Assembly: GCF_019402665.1 (NCBI RefSeq)
Contig: NZ_VSST01000013.1
Location: 128,848-192,847, forward strand
Origin: Bradyrhizobium canariense
Lineage (GTDB): Bacteria > Pseudomonadota > Alphaproteobacteria > Rhizobiales > Xanthobacteraceae
Direction: 5' to 3'
DNA length: 64,000 bases
Both the position numbers and the translations under genes were made by a program. Below, one piece after another: positions 47,699 through 57,305 of this stretch. The notes under the pieces were generated by a model. That model was given only the letters and a program-made list of their open reading frames with translations, searched no databases and was not told where the DNA came from. Numbering within the stretch: the first letter of the stretch is position 1; the number at the start of each line of letters is the position of its first letter.

Positions 47699-48664
47699 CT
47701 ACCGCTCCACCGCCTCACGGTATTCCGCGAGCGTTGATGCGACGAGATCGTCAACCGCGAGCACATCGGTCACGCCGGATGTCGAGTGCCCACCGCTCCA
47801 GATATCGCGCCAGCGCTTTGGACGGTTCTCTCGTGCGGTAACGTCGATGTCCTTGCCGATGTCGATCGCGCCGCGCGCCGGCAGATCGTCGGGATCGAGA
47901 CCCGCGGCGACGATCGACGGCTTCAGCATGCTGGTTTGAAGTCCCGTGAATGCGGTGGTCAGCAGGATATCGTCGGCGCTGCTCTCGACCAGAAGCCGCT
48001 TGTAACGATCATCCGCCATGCTCTCGTGGGTCGCGATGAACTTTGTACCCATGTAGCCGAGATCGCAGCCGAGCACTTCGGCCGCGCGCAATGCGTAGCC
48101 GTCGCTGATGCCCCCCGCGAGCACGATGATGCCATCGTAGAACGCGCGCACCGCGCGGACGAAGGCGAACGGGTTGAGCCAGCCGGTCTGGCCGCCCGCG
48201 CCCGCAGTGAGCAGCACGAGCCCGTCGGCACCTGCTTCCGCCGCGCGTTCGGCGTGGCGGATCGAGGCAACATCCGCAAGCACCAATGCGCCGGCGTCGT
48301 GCAGCGGCTTCAGCACCGGCGTGGGGGAGCCGACCGAGGTGATGACGATCTCCGGCCTGTGGTGCAGCAACACGGCGAGATCCTGCTGCAGCCGTGCATT
48401 GGAGCGGTGCACGATCAGGTTTGGGCAAAGCGGCGCGGCCTTGCGGCCGGTTTGATCTTCGTGCCGCAGCAGCCGCGTTTCGATGTCGGTGAGCCATTCA
48501 TCGAGTTGTTCGGTGCTACGGCAATTCGCGCTGGGGAAGCTGCCGATCACGCCGTTGCGGCAGGCAGCTACCATGAGCTCGACGCCCGACACGAGAAACA
48601 TCGGCGCGGCAATCAGCGGCAGGGCGAGACGACCGTGGAAATGTTGCAGCCGATCTGACGTCAC
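47699..48664 (-). CDS. Nitronate monooxygenase-family flavoprotein (paralogue A)
   Basis: 321 residues. TIM-barrel FMN enzyme of the NMO/2-nitropropane dioxygenase group: LPLIAAPMFLVSG at the first strand, ADGLVLLTAGAGGQTG and LAGGISDGYALRAAEVLGCDLGYMGTKFIATHES, the FMN phosphate site and following helix. It oxidises alkyl nitronates or a related substrate; some relatives are enoyl reductases. A second member is encoded at 51158-52126, and an acyl-CoA synthetase and thioesterase lie between them. Confidence 0.85.
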   Translation of the reverse strand: MTSDRLQHFHGRLALPLIAAPMFLVSGVELMVAACRNGVIGSFPSANCRSTEQLDEWLTDIETRLLRHEDQTGRKAAPLCPNLIVHRSNARLQQDLAVLLHHRPEIVITSVGSPTPVLKPLHDAGALVLADVASIRHAERAAEAGADGLVLLTAGAGGQTGWLNPFAFVRAVRAFYDGIIVLAGGISDGYALRAAEVLGCDLGYMGTKFIATHESMADDRYKRLLVESSADDILLTTAFTGLQTSMLKPSIVAAGLDPDDLPARGAIDIGKDIDVTARENRPKRWRDIWSGGHSTSGVTDVLAVDDLVASTLAEYREAVER

Positions 48665-48772
48665 GCATGCCTCCCTCGCGCGGGCTTAGTCGTTCCATCC
48701 CGCATTCCCTGTGCTAGCGTCGCGATAAACATTGGCACGCCAGAAGCCGATGACAAAGCAGCCAGGAAACAT

Positions 48773-50335
48773 ATGTCCGATCCGCTCTACGCATCGTCCC
48801 CGACTTGCGCGCAGGCGCTGCGGGCGCTGTCGCGCTATCCGGGCCGCACCGCGTTCGCGTGGCCCGGCGGATCGCTGAGCTATCAGGGCACCATCGACCT
48901 GATCGGGCGCATCCAGGGCGTGTTCATGCGGCTTGGATTGCAGCCCGGCGCGCGGGTCGCCTTCCTCACCGCGAACCGCGCCGACACATGGTGCACCGGC
49001 GTCGCCGCGCAATTGTCGCGGCTCTGCGTCACCTGGCTGCATCCTTTGGGATCGCGGGCAGACCAGCTGTTTCAGCTCGAGGATTCCGAGGCCGAGGTGC
49101 TGGTGGTCGATGCGGCCGCCTTCCGAGATCGCGGCGGCGAACTCGCCGCGCAGGCGGCGTGGCTCAAGGCGGTCTTCACCATGGGACCGGCCGCCTATGG
49201 CGTCGACCTGTTGCAGGCGATCGAGATCGAAGGCCATGCCAGCGCGCATTGCCTCGCCGGCCCCGACGATCTCTCCACGCTGAATTATACCGGTGGCACG
49301 ACCGGCAAATCCAAGGGCGCGTTGCGCTACCACCGCGAAAATGCCGGGGCCGCGGCCGCGATCCTCGCCGACTTCGAGATCCCCGATGGCGCGCGCTACC
49401 TCGCGGTGGCACCGATCAGCCATGTCGCCGGCACGAAGGTGCTGCCGACCCTGATGCGTGGCGGCACCGTGCACATGCTGAAGGGTTTTGATCCCGAGGC
49501 GGTGCTGGCGACGATCGCGCGCGAGCGCATCAACTTCACGCTGTTCGTGCCGACCATGATCTATGTGCTGCTCGATCATCCCGCATTGAGCAGGACCAAG
49601 CTCTCCTCGCTCGAACTGGTGCTCTACGGCGCCTCCGCGATGTCGCCGAGCCGCTTGATCGAGGGCATCGAGCGGATCGGGCCGGTGTTCTCGCAGCTTT
49701 ACGGCCAGACCGAATGCTATCCAATCTCGGTGCTGCGCAAGGCGGATCACGATCCCAGGACGCCCGAACTGTTCCTGTCCTGCGGCTTCCCGATCGCGGC
49801 CTGCGAGGTCCGGATCCTCGACGACAACGATCAAGAAGTGAAGACGGGCGAAGCCGGTGAGATCTGCGTGCGCGCCCCGCACGCGATGGCGGAGTACTGG
49901 AAGCGGCCCGACATCACCGCCGAGACGCTTCGGAACGGATGGGTCCATACCGGCGACATCGCGCGCAGGGACGAACGCGGCTACATGTTCATCCTCGACC
50001 GCAAGAAGGACATGATCGTCTCCGGCGGCTTCAACATCTTTCCGCGGGAAATCGAGGACGTGCTGTCGCAGCATGCGGACGTGGCCATGGTGGCGGTCGT
50101 GGGCATCCCCGACGAGAAATGGGGCGAAGCCGTCACCGCTGTCGTCGTCCTGCGCGAGGGCGCTACGCCCGATGCCGACGAGCTGATCAATATGGTCAGA
50201 ACGCGAAAGGGCTCGGCTCACGCGCCCAAGCAGATCAAATTCGTCAGGCACTTGCCGATGACCGGCGTCGGCAAGGTTGACAAGAAGATGCTGCGCGCGG
50301 AATTCTGGAGCGGGCGGGACCGGATGGTGGGGTAG
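48773..50335 (+). CDS. AMP-dependent acyl-CoA synthetase
   Basis: 520 residues. P-loop-like motif YTGGTTGKSKGA at about 171-182, then YGQTECYPIS, the TGDIARRDERGYMFILDRKKD hinge and the C-terminal Lys in MTGVGKVDKKML. AGGAAA precedes the ATG. It activates a carboxylic acid as acyl-CoA; chain length is not apparent. It is divergent from one NMO-family gene and convergent with the thioesterase/NMO pair, suggesting a shared role in an acid-degradation route. Confidence 0.9.
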   Translation: MSDPLYASSPTCAQALRALSRYPGRTAFAWPGGSLSYQGTIDLIGRIQGVFMRLGLQPGARVAFLTANRADTWCTGVAAQLSRLCVTWLHPLGSRADQLFQLEDSEAEVLVVDAAAFRDRGGELAAQAAWLKAVFTMGPAAYGVDLLQAIEIEGHASAHCLAGPDDLSTLNYTGGTTGKSKGALRYHRENAGAAAAILADFEIPDGARYLAVAPISHVAGTKVLPTLMRGGTVHMLKGFDPEAVLATIARERINFTLFVPTMIYVLLDHPALSRTKLSSLELVLYGASAMSPSRLIEGIERIGPVFSQLYGQTECYPISVLRKADHDPRTPELFLSCGFPIAACEVRILDDNDQEVKTGEAGEICVRAPHAMAEYWKRPDITAETLRNGWVHTGDIARRDERGYMFILDRKKDMIVSGGFNIFPREIEDVLSQHADVAMVAVVGIPDEKWGEAVTAVVVLREGATPDADELINMVRTRKGSAHAPKQIKFVRHLPMTGVGKVDKKMLRAEFWSGRDRMVG

Positions 50336-50372
50336 CTCCTGCCCCGGCCGCGGCGCAGTCTCACGCAGCCCC

Positions 50373-51158
50373 TCACCGCTTCTCGATCACCAGGCTCTGC
50401 ACCGCGCGGCCAAAATACCCCGTCCGGTCCGCCAGCCGCGACATCGCAAGCCCGGCACCATCGGGGCCGATCCAGGAATCACCGTCGAGCAGGATCCATT
50501 CGCCGACCGGCTGGCGCGCAAAGCTCACGGTGAGGTCAGCGTTGATGTAGGTCCAGGCGCGGAAATCGAGCGACGAGGCGGTGCCGTTGGAAAAATCGGC
50601 CGCGACCACGGCGCGCATCGCCTGCGAGAGCGGTTCGCCTGCGATCAGGGGATGGTCGACGCGAAACCAGATCGCGCCGGCGCCGGCTTGCCCGAAGCGG
50701 CCGCGCGCGGCGCGCATCGACACCGATCGCACGAACGGGCTGGTGGCGGCATGACCGTCCTCGAGCAGCGAGTCCTCCGGCGACGGCAGCGTAACCGGCA
50801 GTGCCTTGATGTCATCGGGCAGCGTCAGCGCCTGGCGCTTGATCTTGAGCACGGTGGCGCCGACCACCTGTACGCCGTCGGCGAGCAGCTTGACCCCGCA
50901 GAGCTGGATCTTGCGGCCCTCGCGCAAGACCTCGGTCGCGATCGTGAGCGGCGCCACCGGAACCGGGCGCATCAGGTCGATGGTGACGCGCGCGATGTCC
51001 ATCGCGACAGGCGTCGGAATACGCTCAGCCGCCCACGTCACCAGCGAGGCCGGCGCCGAGCCGTGCTGCATGCGCCGGTCCCACGGGCCGGCGGCATCCG
51101 GGCTGGTGATGACGCTGTTGCCGTCGACGCGGTAGATGGCCGTCATTGGGAGGGCCAT
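50373..51158 (-). CDS. Acyl-CoA thioesterase, TesB-like double hotdog
   Basis: 261 residues from ATG 51158, which overlaps the stop of the upstream NMO gene by one base (TAATG); ATG 51146 is an alternative. Two hotdog halves: MQHGSAPASLVTWAAER with the DIARVTIDLMRPVP strand, and later RAVVAADFSNGTASSLDFRA with YINADLTVSFARQPVGEW. This is the layout of TesB/4HBT_3 proteins. It hydrolyses an acyl-CoA in the cytosol. Confidence 0.82.
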   Translation of the reverse strand: MALPMTAIYRVDGNSVITSPDAAGPWDRRMQHGSAPASLVTWAAERIPTPVAMDIARVTIDLMRPVPVAPLTIATEVLREGRKIQLCGVKLLADGVQVVGATVLKIKRQALTLPDDIKALPVTLPSPEDSLLEDGHAATSPFVRSVSMRAARGRFGQAGAGAIWFRVDHPLIAGEPLSQAMRAVVAADFSNGTASSLDFRAWTYINADLTVSFARQPVGEWILLDGDSWIGPDGAGLAMSRLADRTGYFGRAVQSLVIEKR

Positions 51159-52126
51159 TACAACGGCGGATCGATCGCTTCGTCGTACTCCTTCTTGAAG
51201 CGCGCGATCAGCTCGGCGGCGGGAAGAATGCCGTCGACGCTGCCGATGCCCTGGCCGGAGCCCCAGATCTCCTTCCAGGCCTTCGGCTTGGCGCGCTCGC
51301 CGGAGGCGTCGGTGCCGAAGTTCATCTTCGAGGGATCGGACGTCGGCAGGTTCTCCGGATCCATGCCGGCGGCGAGAATCGACGGCTTCAGATAGTTGCC
51401 GTGCACGCCGGTGAACAGGTTGGAATAGACGATGTCGTCGGCCGTCGCGCCCGCGATCATCTCCTTGTACTTCTCGACCGCATTGGCTTCCTTGGTCGCG
51501 ATGAAAGCCGAGCCGATATAGGCGAAGTCGGCGCCGAGGATTCGCGCGGCGCGGATCGCCTTGCCGTTGCCGATGGCGCCGGACAGCGCGATCGGACCGT
51601 CGAACCATTTTCGCGTTTCGGCCACGAACGCCAGCGGCGAGATGGTGCCGGCATGGCCGCCGGCGCCGGCTGCGACCAGGATCAGGCCGTCGGCACCCTT
51701 CTCGATCGCCTTGTGCGCGAATTTCTGGTTGATCACGTCGTGGAAGACGATGCCGCCCCAGCCGTGCACGGCCTGGTTCAGCTCCTCGCGTGCGCCGAGC
51801 GAGGAGATGATCATCGGCACTTTGTACTTGGCGCAAAGCTGCATGTCGTGATCGAGCCGGTTATTCGACTTGTGCACGATCTGGTTGACCGCGAACGGCG
51901 CCGACGGCTTGTCCGGATGCGCGCGGTCATAGGCGGCGAGCTCTTCGGTGATCCGCGCCAGCCATTCGTCGAGCAGCTCCGGCGGCCGCGCGTTCAGCGA
52001 CGGAAACGAGCCGACCACCCCCGCCTTGCACTGCGCGATCACGAGATCCGGCACCGAGATAATGAAGAGCGGCGAGCCAATCACGGGGATCGACAGGCGT
52101 CCCCTAAACAAGGCAGGCATGGACAT
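51158..52126 (-). CDS. Nitronate monooxygenase-family flavoprotein (paralogue B)
   Basis: 322 residues. Same fold and motifs as paralogue A: LSIPVIGSPLFIIS, ADGLILVAAGAGGHAGTIS, LSGAIGNGKAIRAARILGADFAYIGSAFIAT. Overlaps the thioesterase gene by one base, so they form an operon. Amino-acid motifs differ enough from paralogue A to suggest an old duplication. Confidence 0.87.
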   Translation of the reverse strand: MSMPALFRGRLSIPVIGSPLFIISVPDLVIAQCKAGVVGSFPSLNARPPELLDEWLARITEELAAYDRAHPDKPSAPFAVNQIVHKSNNRLDHDMQLCAKYKVPMIISSLGAREELNQAVHGWGGIVFHDVINQKFAHKAIEKGADGLILVAAGAGGHAGTISPLAFVAETRKWFDGPIALSGAIGNGKAIRAARILGADFAYIGSAFIATKEANAVEKYKEMIAGATADDIVYSNLFTGVHGNYLKPSILAAGMDPENLPTSDPSKMNFGTDASGERAKPKAWKEIWGSGQGIGSVDGILPAAELIARFKKEYDEAIDPPL

Positions 52127-52264
52127 TGCGAGACGATCCTCTGTTGGCGGTCACATCGAAATTGGGAGCCATACCAACAAGGCAATCTTTCCACTGTCAA
52201 GTATTGCGTTTTGGCGCCGTGGAGGACGCCGTTACCGCAATTCCAAACAGCGGAATTCCTGCTT

Positions 52265-52370
52265 CCGTCATTCCGGAGCGACGCGTAGCGTCGAGCCCGG
52301 AATCCATCGGGCCTCGGCACGAATGGCGAAATGGATTCCGGGCTCGCGCTTCGCGGGCCCGGAATGACGG
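52265..52370. repeat. Intergenic palindromic repeat (GTCATTCC type)
   Basis: CCGTCATTCC at 52265-52274 pairs with GGAATGACGG at 52361-52370, and CCCGGAATCCAT (52296-52307) pairs with ATGGATTCCGGG (52331-52342). Each arm contains its own small hairpin. This is the shape of the dispersed palindromes common in Bradyrhizobium and relatives; it may also end transcription of aspA, the gene lying just downstream at 52387. Confidence 0.8.
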
Positions 52371-52386
52371 GAGGAGAGAGCGGCGC

Positions 52387-53787
<1,401 letters not shown>

Positions 53788-53817
53788 GGGCGCTCCTTGC
53801 TTGCTCGCGCGACGTCC

Positions 53818-54354
53818 TCAGTTCTGGCACAGCGCGCTGGTGACGAAGGTATCGGTGCGGCAGTCATCCGGTTTGCGTTGCCTGCCCGGGATCAGAACCT
53901 TGGCCGAGCACTTTTCCGTGGAATCGGCATTCAGGCTCTTGCCTTCCGTGTAGCCCTTGCTCTGGCAGAGTTTGTCGGCGGCGAGCTTGCAGTCGGGCGC
54001 GCCGTTCGACGAGGCCGGACAGGCGACGCGTCCCGACACCATGGTCGACGGCTTCGCCAGGCGCGACAAATCGTTCATGGTCTCGCTCGGACTTTTGATC
54101 GGCGGCAGGATCGACGGCAGCTTGTCGAACAGCTTGCCCATTTCGTTGATCAGCCCGGGATTTTCCTCATGCGCCGGCGGCGACGAAGGAGCTGTCGAGG
54201 GCGCCGGTGCGGCCTGCGGTCCTTGCTCCTGCAAGCCGAGCGCCGGCGGCGCGGATTGCGGCCATCCGGTGCCGCCGGCAACGAGCAGGAGCGAAAGCAC
54301 CGCAAATGTCAGCGTGCCCAGCCGCAGGACCGGATTGCCGGATCGAAGCATCAT
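53818..54354 (-). CDS. Secreted or membrane-anchored cysteine-rich protein, unknown function
   Basis: 178 residues from ATG 54354. Signal or anchor helix LGTLTFAVLSLLLVAGG, a Pro/Ala-rich linker, then a region with six cysteines (VACPASSNGAPDCKLAADKLC, EKCSAK, DDCRTDTFVTSALC) and no known motif. Probably periplasmic with disulfides. The longer frame to 54672 is antisense-like noise over the DedA-like gene. Confidence 0.7.
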   Translation of the reverse strand: MMLRSGNPVLRLGTLTFAVLSLLLVAGGTGWPQSAPPALGLQEQGPQAAPAPSTAPSSPPAHEENPGLINEMGKLFDKLPSILPPIKSPSETMNDLSRLAKPSTMVSGRVACPASSNGAPDCKLAADKLCQSKGYTEGKSLNADSTEKCSAKVLIPGRQRKPDDCRTDTFVTSALCQN

Positions 54355-54401
54355 GACGGCAACCGTAGCCGAACGAGGCGCGGCGGCAAAGCGCCTTGGA
54401 G

Positions 54402-54983
54402 TTAGATCAACTTGATTGCGACGACAAAGCCGAGCACGAGCACCGCAGCGCCGATTGCCACCACCAATCCGAGATGCTTCTCGATCTTGACCCGGATCCA
54501 GTCGCCGTAGCGGTTGAGCAGGATCGCCACGATAAAGAAGCGCCCGCCACGCGCCACGATCGAGCACAGGATGAAGAGCCCGATATTGTAGCCGGCAAAG
54601 CCGGACGTGATGGTCACGAGCTTGTAGGGGATCGGTGTCAGGCCCTTGAGCAGGATGATCACGGCGCCCCATTCGGCATAGGAGGCGCGGAAGGCGTCAA
54701 CCTTGCCGCCGAGGCCATAGACCTCGATCAGCCAATGGCCGACCGAGTCGAAGAGCAGCGCACCGATGGCGTAGCCCAACAGACCACCCAGCACCGACGT
54801 CGCAGTGCAGATCGCCGCATAGACCCAGGCGCGCTGCGGGCGCGCCAGTGACATCGGGATCAGCATCACGTCCGGCGGGACGGGAAAGAAGGAGCTTTCA
54901 GCGAAAGCCACGGCGCCCATGATCCAGAGCGCGTAAGGCTTGTGAGCGGCGTCGATGCACCAGTCGTAGATACGTTTCAGCAT
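54402..54983 (-). CDS. DedA/YqaA-like membrane protein
   Basis: 193 residues from ATG 54983 (seven codons more if 55004 is used). Four or five helices; AFAESSFFPVPPDVMLIPM and KGLTPIPYKLVTITSGFAGY, with re-entrant helix residues, are the VTT/SNARE-associated-domain signatures. DedA proteins flip undecaprenyl-phosphate or phospholipids and affect membrane integrity. Function here is not more specific. Confidence 0.85.
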   Translation of the reverse strand: MLKRIYDWCIDAAHKPYALWIMGAVAFAESSFFPVPPDVMLIPMSLARPQRAWVYAAICTATSVLGGLLGYAIGALLFDSVGHWLIEVYGLGGKVDAFRASYAEWGAVIILLKGLTPIPYKLVTITSGFAGYNIGLFILCSIVARGGRFFIVAILLNRYGDWIRVKIEKHLGLVVAIGAAVLVLGFVVAIKLI

Positions 54984-55049
54984 GGCGCCGCGATGAAGCA
55001 CCATGGGACGGATTTGTCCATGCCGAGATGGGACCGATTTGTGCCAATA

Positions 55050-55454
55050 CTAGTGGCGCTTGCGCGCGCTGCGGCCTTCGAGCGCGACGATAGGCCGCCT
55101 GGCGGCGACCCGCGGTGACGCAACTTTGGGCAGCTTCATCGCCGACTTCGGCAGCTTCTCGGCGATGCCGAGCATGTCTTCACGCCGCGTCATCTCGCGC
55201 CAGACGTCCTCGGGGCGCACGCCGGCCGAGGCCCATAGCACGATCAGATTGTAGAGTAGATCGGCGCTTTCCCGGATCACGGCTTCGCTATCGCCGTTGA
55301 CCGCGTCGATGACGACCTCGATGGCCTCTTCAGCCAGTTTCTTCGCCATTTTTGACGGGCCGCGCTGAAACAGCCGCGCGGTGCGCGATGTTGCCGGATC
55401 AAGGTCCCTGGCCGCGAGCACAGCCAGATATAGCCGCTCAAGCGAATCACTCAT
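55050..55454 (-). CDS. Phosphoribosyl-ATP diphosphatase-like protein (HisE family)
   Basis: 134 residues. The MazG/HisE helical core is clear: GPSKMAKKLAEEAIEVVIDA and ESADLLYNLIVLWASAGV contain the metal-binding Glu and Asp positions. HisE is usually near 107 residues; this one has a basic tail of about 25 (SPRVAARRPIVALEGRSARKRH). It stands apart from any his gene, so it may be a second copy or have a different nucleotide substrate. Confidence 0.8.
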   Translation of the reverse strand: MSDSLERLYLAVLAARDLDPATSRTARLFQRGPSKMAKKLAEEAIEVVIDAVNGDSEAVIRESADLLYNLIVLWASAGVRPEDVWREMTRREDMLGIAEKLPKSAMKLPKVASPRVAARRPIVALEGRSARKRH

Positions 55455-55573
55455 GGTACTCGAAACTACTCTAAACCCATGGCGAGCGCGTTAACGCGCG
55501 ATAGTAAAAGCCCAAAATGGGCCGCCGCGGCAAGCACGACGGCCCGTTTGTGGTCAACCTTTTGCGGCCAAAC

Positions 55574-55945
55574 CTAGTAGCAGTTGGTGTGGTAGCCTTG
55601 GCCGCAAAGCTCCGACGGAGCGGTGCCGCCGTAGCGCTGATACTGGTAGTTCGGGCCGGGTCCGTAATACGGGCCATCACCGTAATAGGCAGGGCCGCTG
55701 TAATAGGCGGGACCGCCATAATAAGGGCCGTCGTCATAGGCGTAGGCATTGCGGGTCGCGGCGATTGCGAGGCCGGTGCCGATAGCACCGGCAATGGCCG
55801 CGCCGGCAAAGGCCGCGCCGCCGCCACCATGCCAATGGCGGCCGCCCGCGTATGAAGCGGTCGGGGTCATTGCGGTCAGCGCCAGCACCGCGGCGGTAGC
55901 GAGAAGGGCCTTACGGCCGGCAAATCCTGAAAATCTGTCAAACAT
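55574..55945 (-). CDS. Secreted Gly/Tyr-rich protein
   Basis: 123 residues. Signal peptide (LLATAAVLALTAMTPTASYA), a GGRHWHGGGGAAF start, a glycine-zipper-like stretch GAAIAGAIGTGLAIAATR, then repeats of YYGGPAYYSGPAYYGDGPYYG and a two-Cys end (LCGQGYHTNCY). Typical of uncharacterised envelope proteins in this group; the glycine zipper may insert in or touch the membrane. Confidence 0.75.
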   Translation of the reverse strand: MFDRFSGFAGRKALLATAAVLALTAMTPTASYAGGRHWHGGGGAAFAGAAIAGAIGTGLAIAATRNAYAYDDGPYYGGPAYYSGPAYYGDGPYYGPGPNYQYQRYGGTAPSELCGQGYHTNCY

Positions 55946-56169
55946 GTCCTGGACCCTCCTTGGGACCTCGAATGGTGCCTGATGACAGGCTCGTGTCTCT
56001 CAAACACCTGCATCCCATGTTGGGTTCCCCAACCCCAACACAAGCTGAACGGGGTTGCGTGATCGTGACGCAACCGCCGCTCATCCGCCGTTCATATTGG
56101 CGCAAACAGACTGCTACGCCCGCCGGCGCTGCGAGCGTCACGAACCACAATGCGGGACCGGCGCCACTG

Positions 56170-57216
56170 ATGTTCGGATTCAGGACCACTGCCCTTCGTT
56201 GCCTACCGGCCCTTGCAATCTTGCTTGCGGCGCTGACTGCGCGCGATGCTACCGCGGCCGAGACCGTCGCGCCCTCCATTGCAATCCACTTCACCTTCGA
56301 CCGCCCGATCGATGCGAGCATGGCGCCGTTTTTTCTTGCCGCAAAGGACGGCAGCTTTAGCGCCGAACGTCTCAACGTCTCCTTCAGCAGCGCGGCCGGA
56401 TCGCCGGAGGCGCTTGCGCGCGTCGCCAAGGGCGATAGCGAGTTCGCGCTCGTCGACATCAACGAGCTGATCCGCTTCCGCGACAAGGATCCGGCACCGG
56501 TCAAGTCGGTGTTCGTGCTGTTCAACCGCGCGCCCTACGCGATCGTCGCCCGCAGGAGCCGTGGCATCCACCTCATGCCCGACCTGGACGGCAAGACCGT
56601 CGGCGTCGCGGATAGCGATCTGTCGATGCGGCTGTGGCCGGCGCTGGCGCAGCAGAACGGCATCGACACGGCTCACGTGAAATTCCACAAGATCAGCGCC
56701 GCGGTGCGCGAGCCGATCCTCTCCGCGGGACAGGTCGATGCCGTCGCCGGCTTCAGCTATCTCTCGGCAGTGAACCTGCGCGACCGCGGCGTGCCAGGCG
56801 GCGATCTCGTCGCGCTTCGCTATGCCGATTATGGTTGCGAGGCCTATGGCTTTGCCGTCGTGGTCAACCCGGCTTTCGCCGCGTCCAGGCCGGACAGCGT
56901 GAAGGGATTCGTCCGCGCATTGATTGCCGGCATCAACGCGACCGTCAAGGACCCGGCGCGCGCGGCGGACGAGGCCGCGAGCCGCATTGAGGACGGCGAC
57001 CGCGATCTTGAGCTGGAGCGCCTGCGCACCGTCCTCGTCGACAACATCCTGACCGACGAGGTCCGTCGCAACGGCCTCGGCGACATCGACCCGGCGCGCA
57101 TGGATCGCGCGATCGACCAGATCGGGCAGGATTTCAAATTCCGCAAACGGCCGGCGGCGGACGATATCTTCGACGGCGGCTTCCTGCCGCCGCTCGCAGG
57201 GCGGTTGATCAACTGA
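56170..57216 (+). CDS. NMT1/SsuA-like substrate-binding protein without adjacent permease
   Basis: 348 residues from ATG 56170; the frame is open from 55960, but the signal peptide (LRCLPALAILLAALTARDATAA) starts near this ATG. Type II binding protein of the sulfonate/taurine/thiamine-precursor kind: TFDRPIDASMAPFFLAAKDGSF and KTVGVADSDLSMRLWPALAQQNGID. The partner permease and ATPase genes are not next to it. A separate exporter gene follows. Ligand unknown. Confidence 0.82.
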   Translation: MFGFRTTALRCLPALAILLAALTARDATAAETVAPSIAIHFTFDRPIDASMAPFFLAAKDGSFSAERLNVSFSSAAGSPEALARVAKGDSEFALVDINELIRFRDKDPAPVKSVFVLFNRAPYAIVARRSRGIHLMPDLDGKTVGVADSDLSMRLWPALAQQNGIDTAHVKFHKISAAVREPILSAGQVDAVAGFSYLSAVNLRDRGVPGGDLVALRYADYGCEAYGFAVVVNPAFAASRPDSVKGFVRALIAGINATVKDPARAADEAASRIEDGDRDLELERLRTVLVDNILTDEVRRNGLGDIDPARMDRAIDQIGQDFKFRKRPAADDIFDGGFLPPLAGRLIN

Positions 57217-57305
57217 GCAAAACCGACAGCTTCCGCTATATCTCGCAGCCGATCCCTGATTAGAGTATGGGCTCACTCCGTTCCAGCCGCCCGAGCTCCT
57301 CGCCC

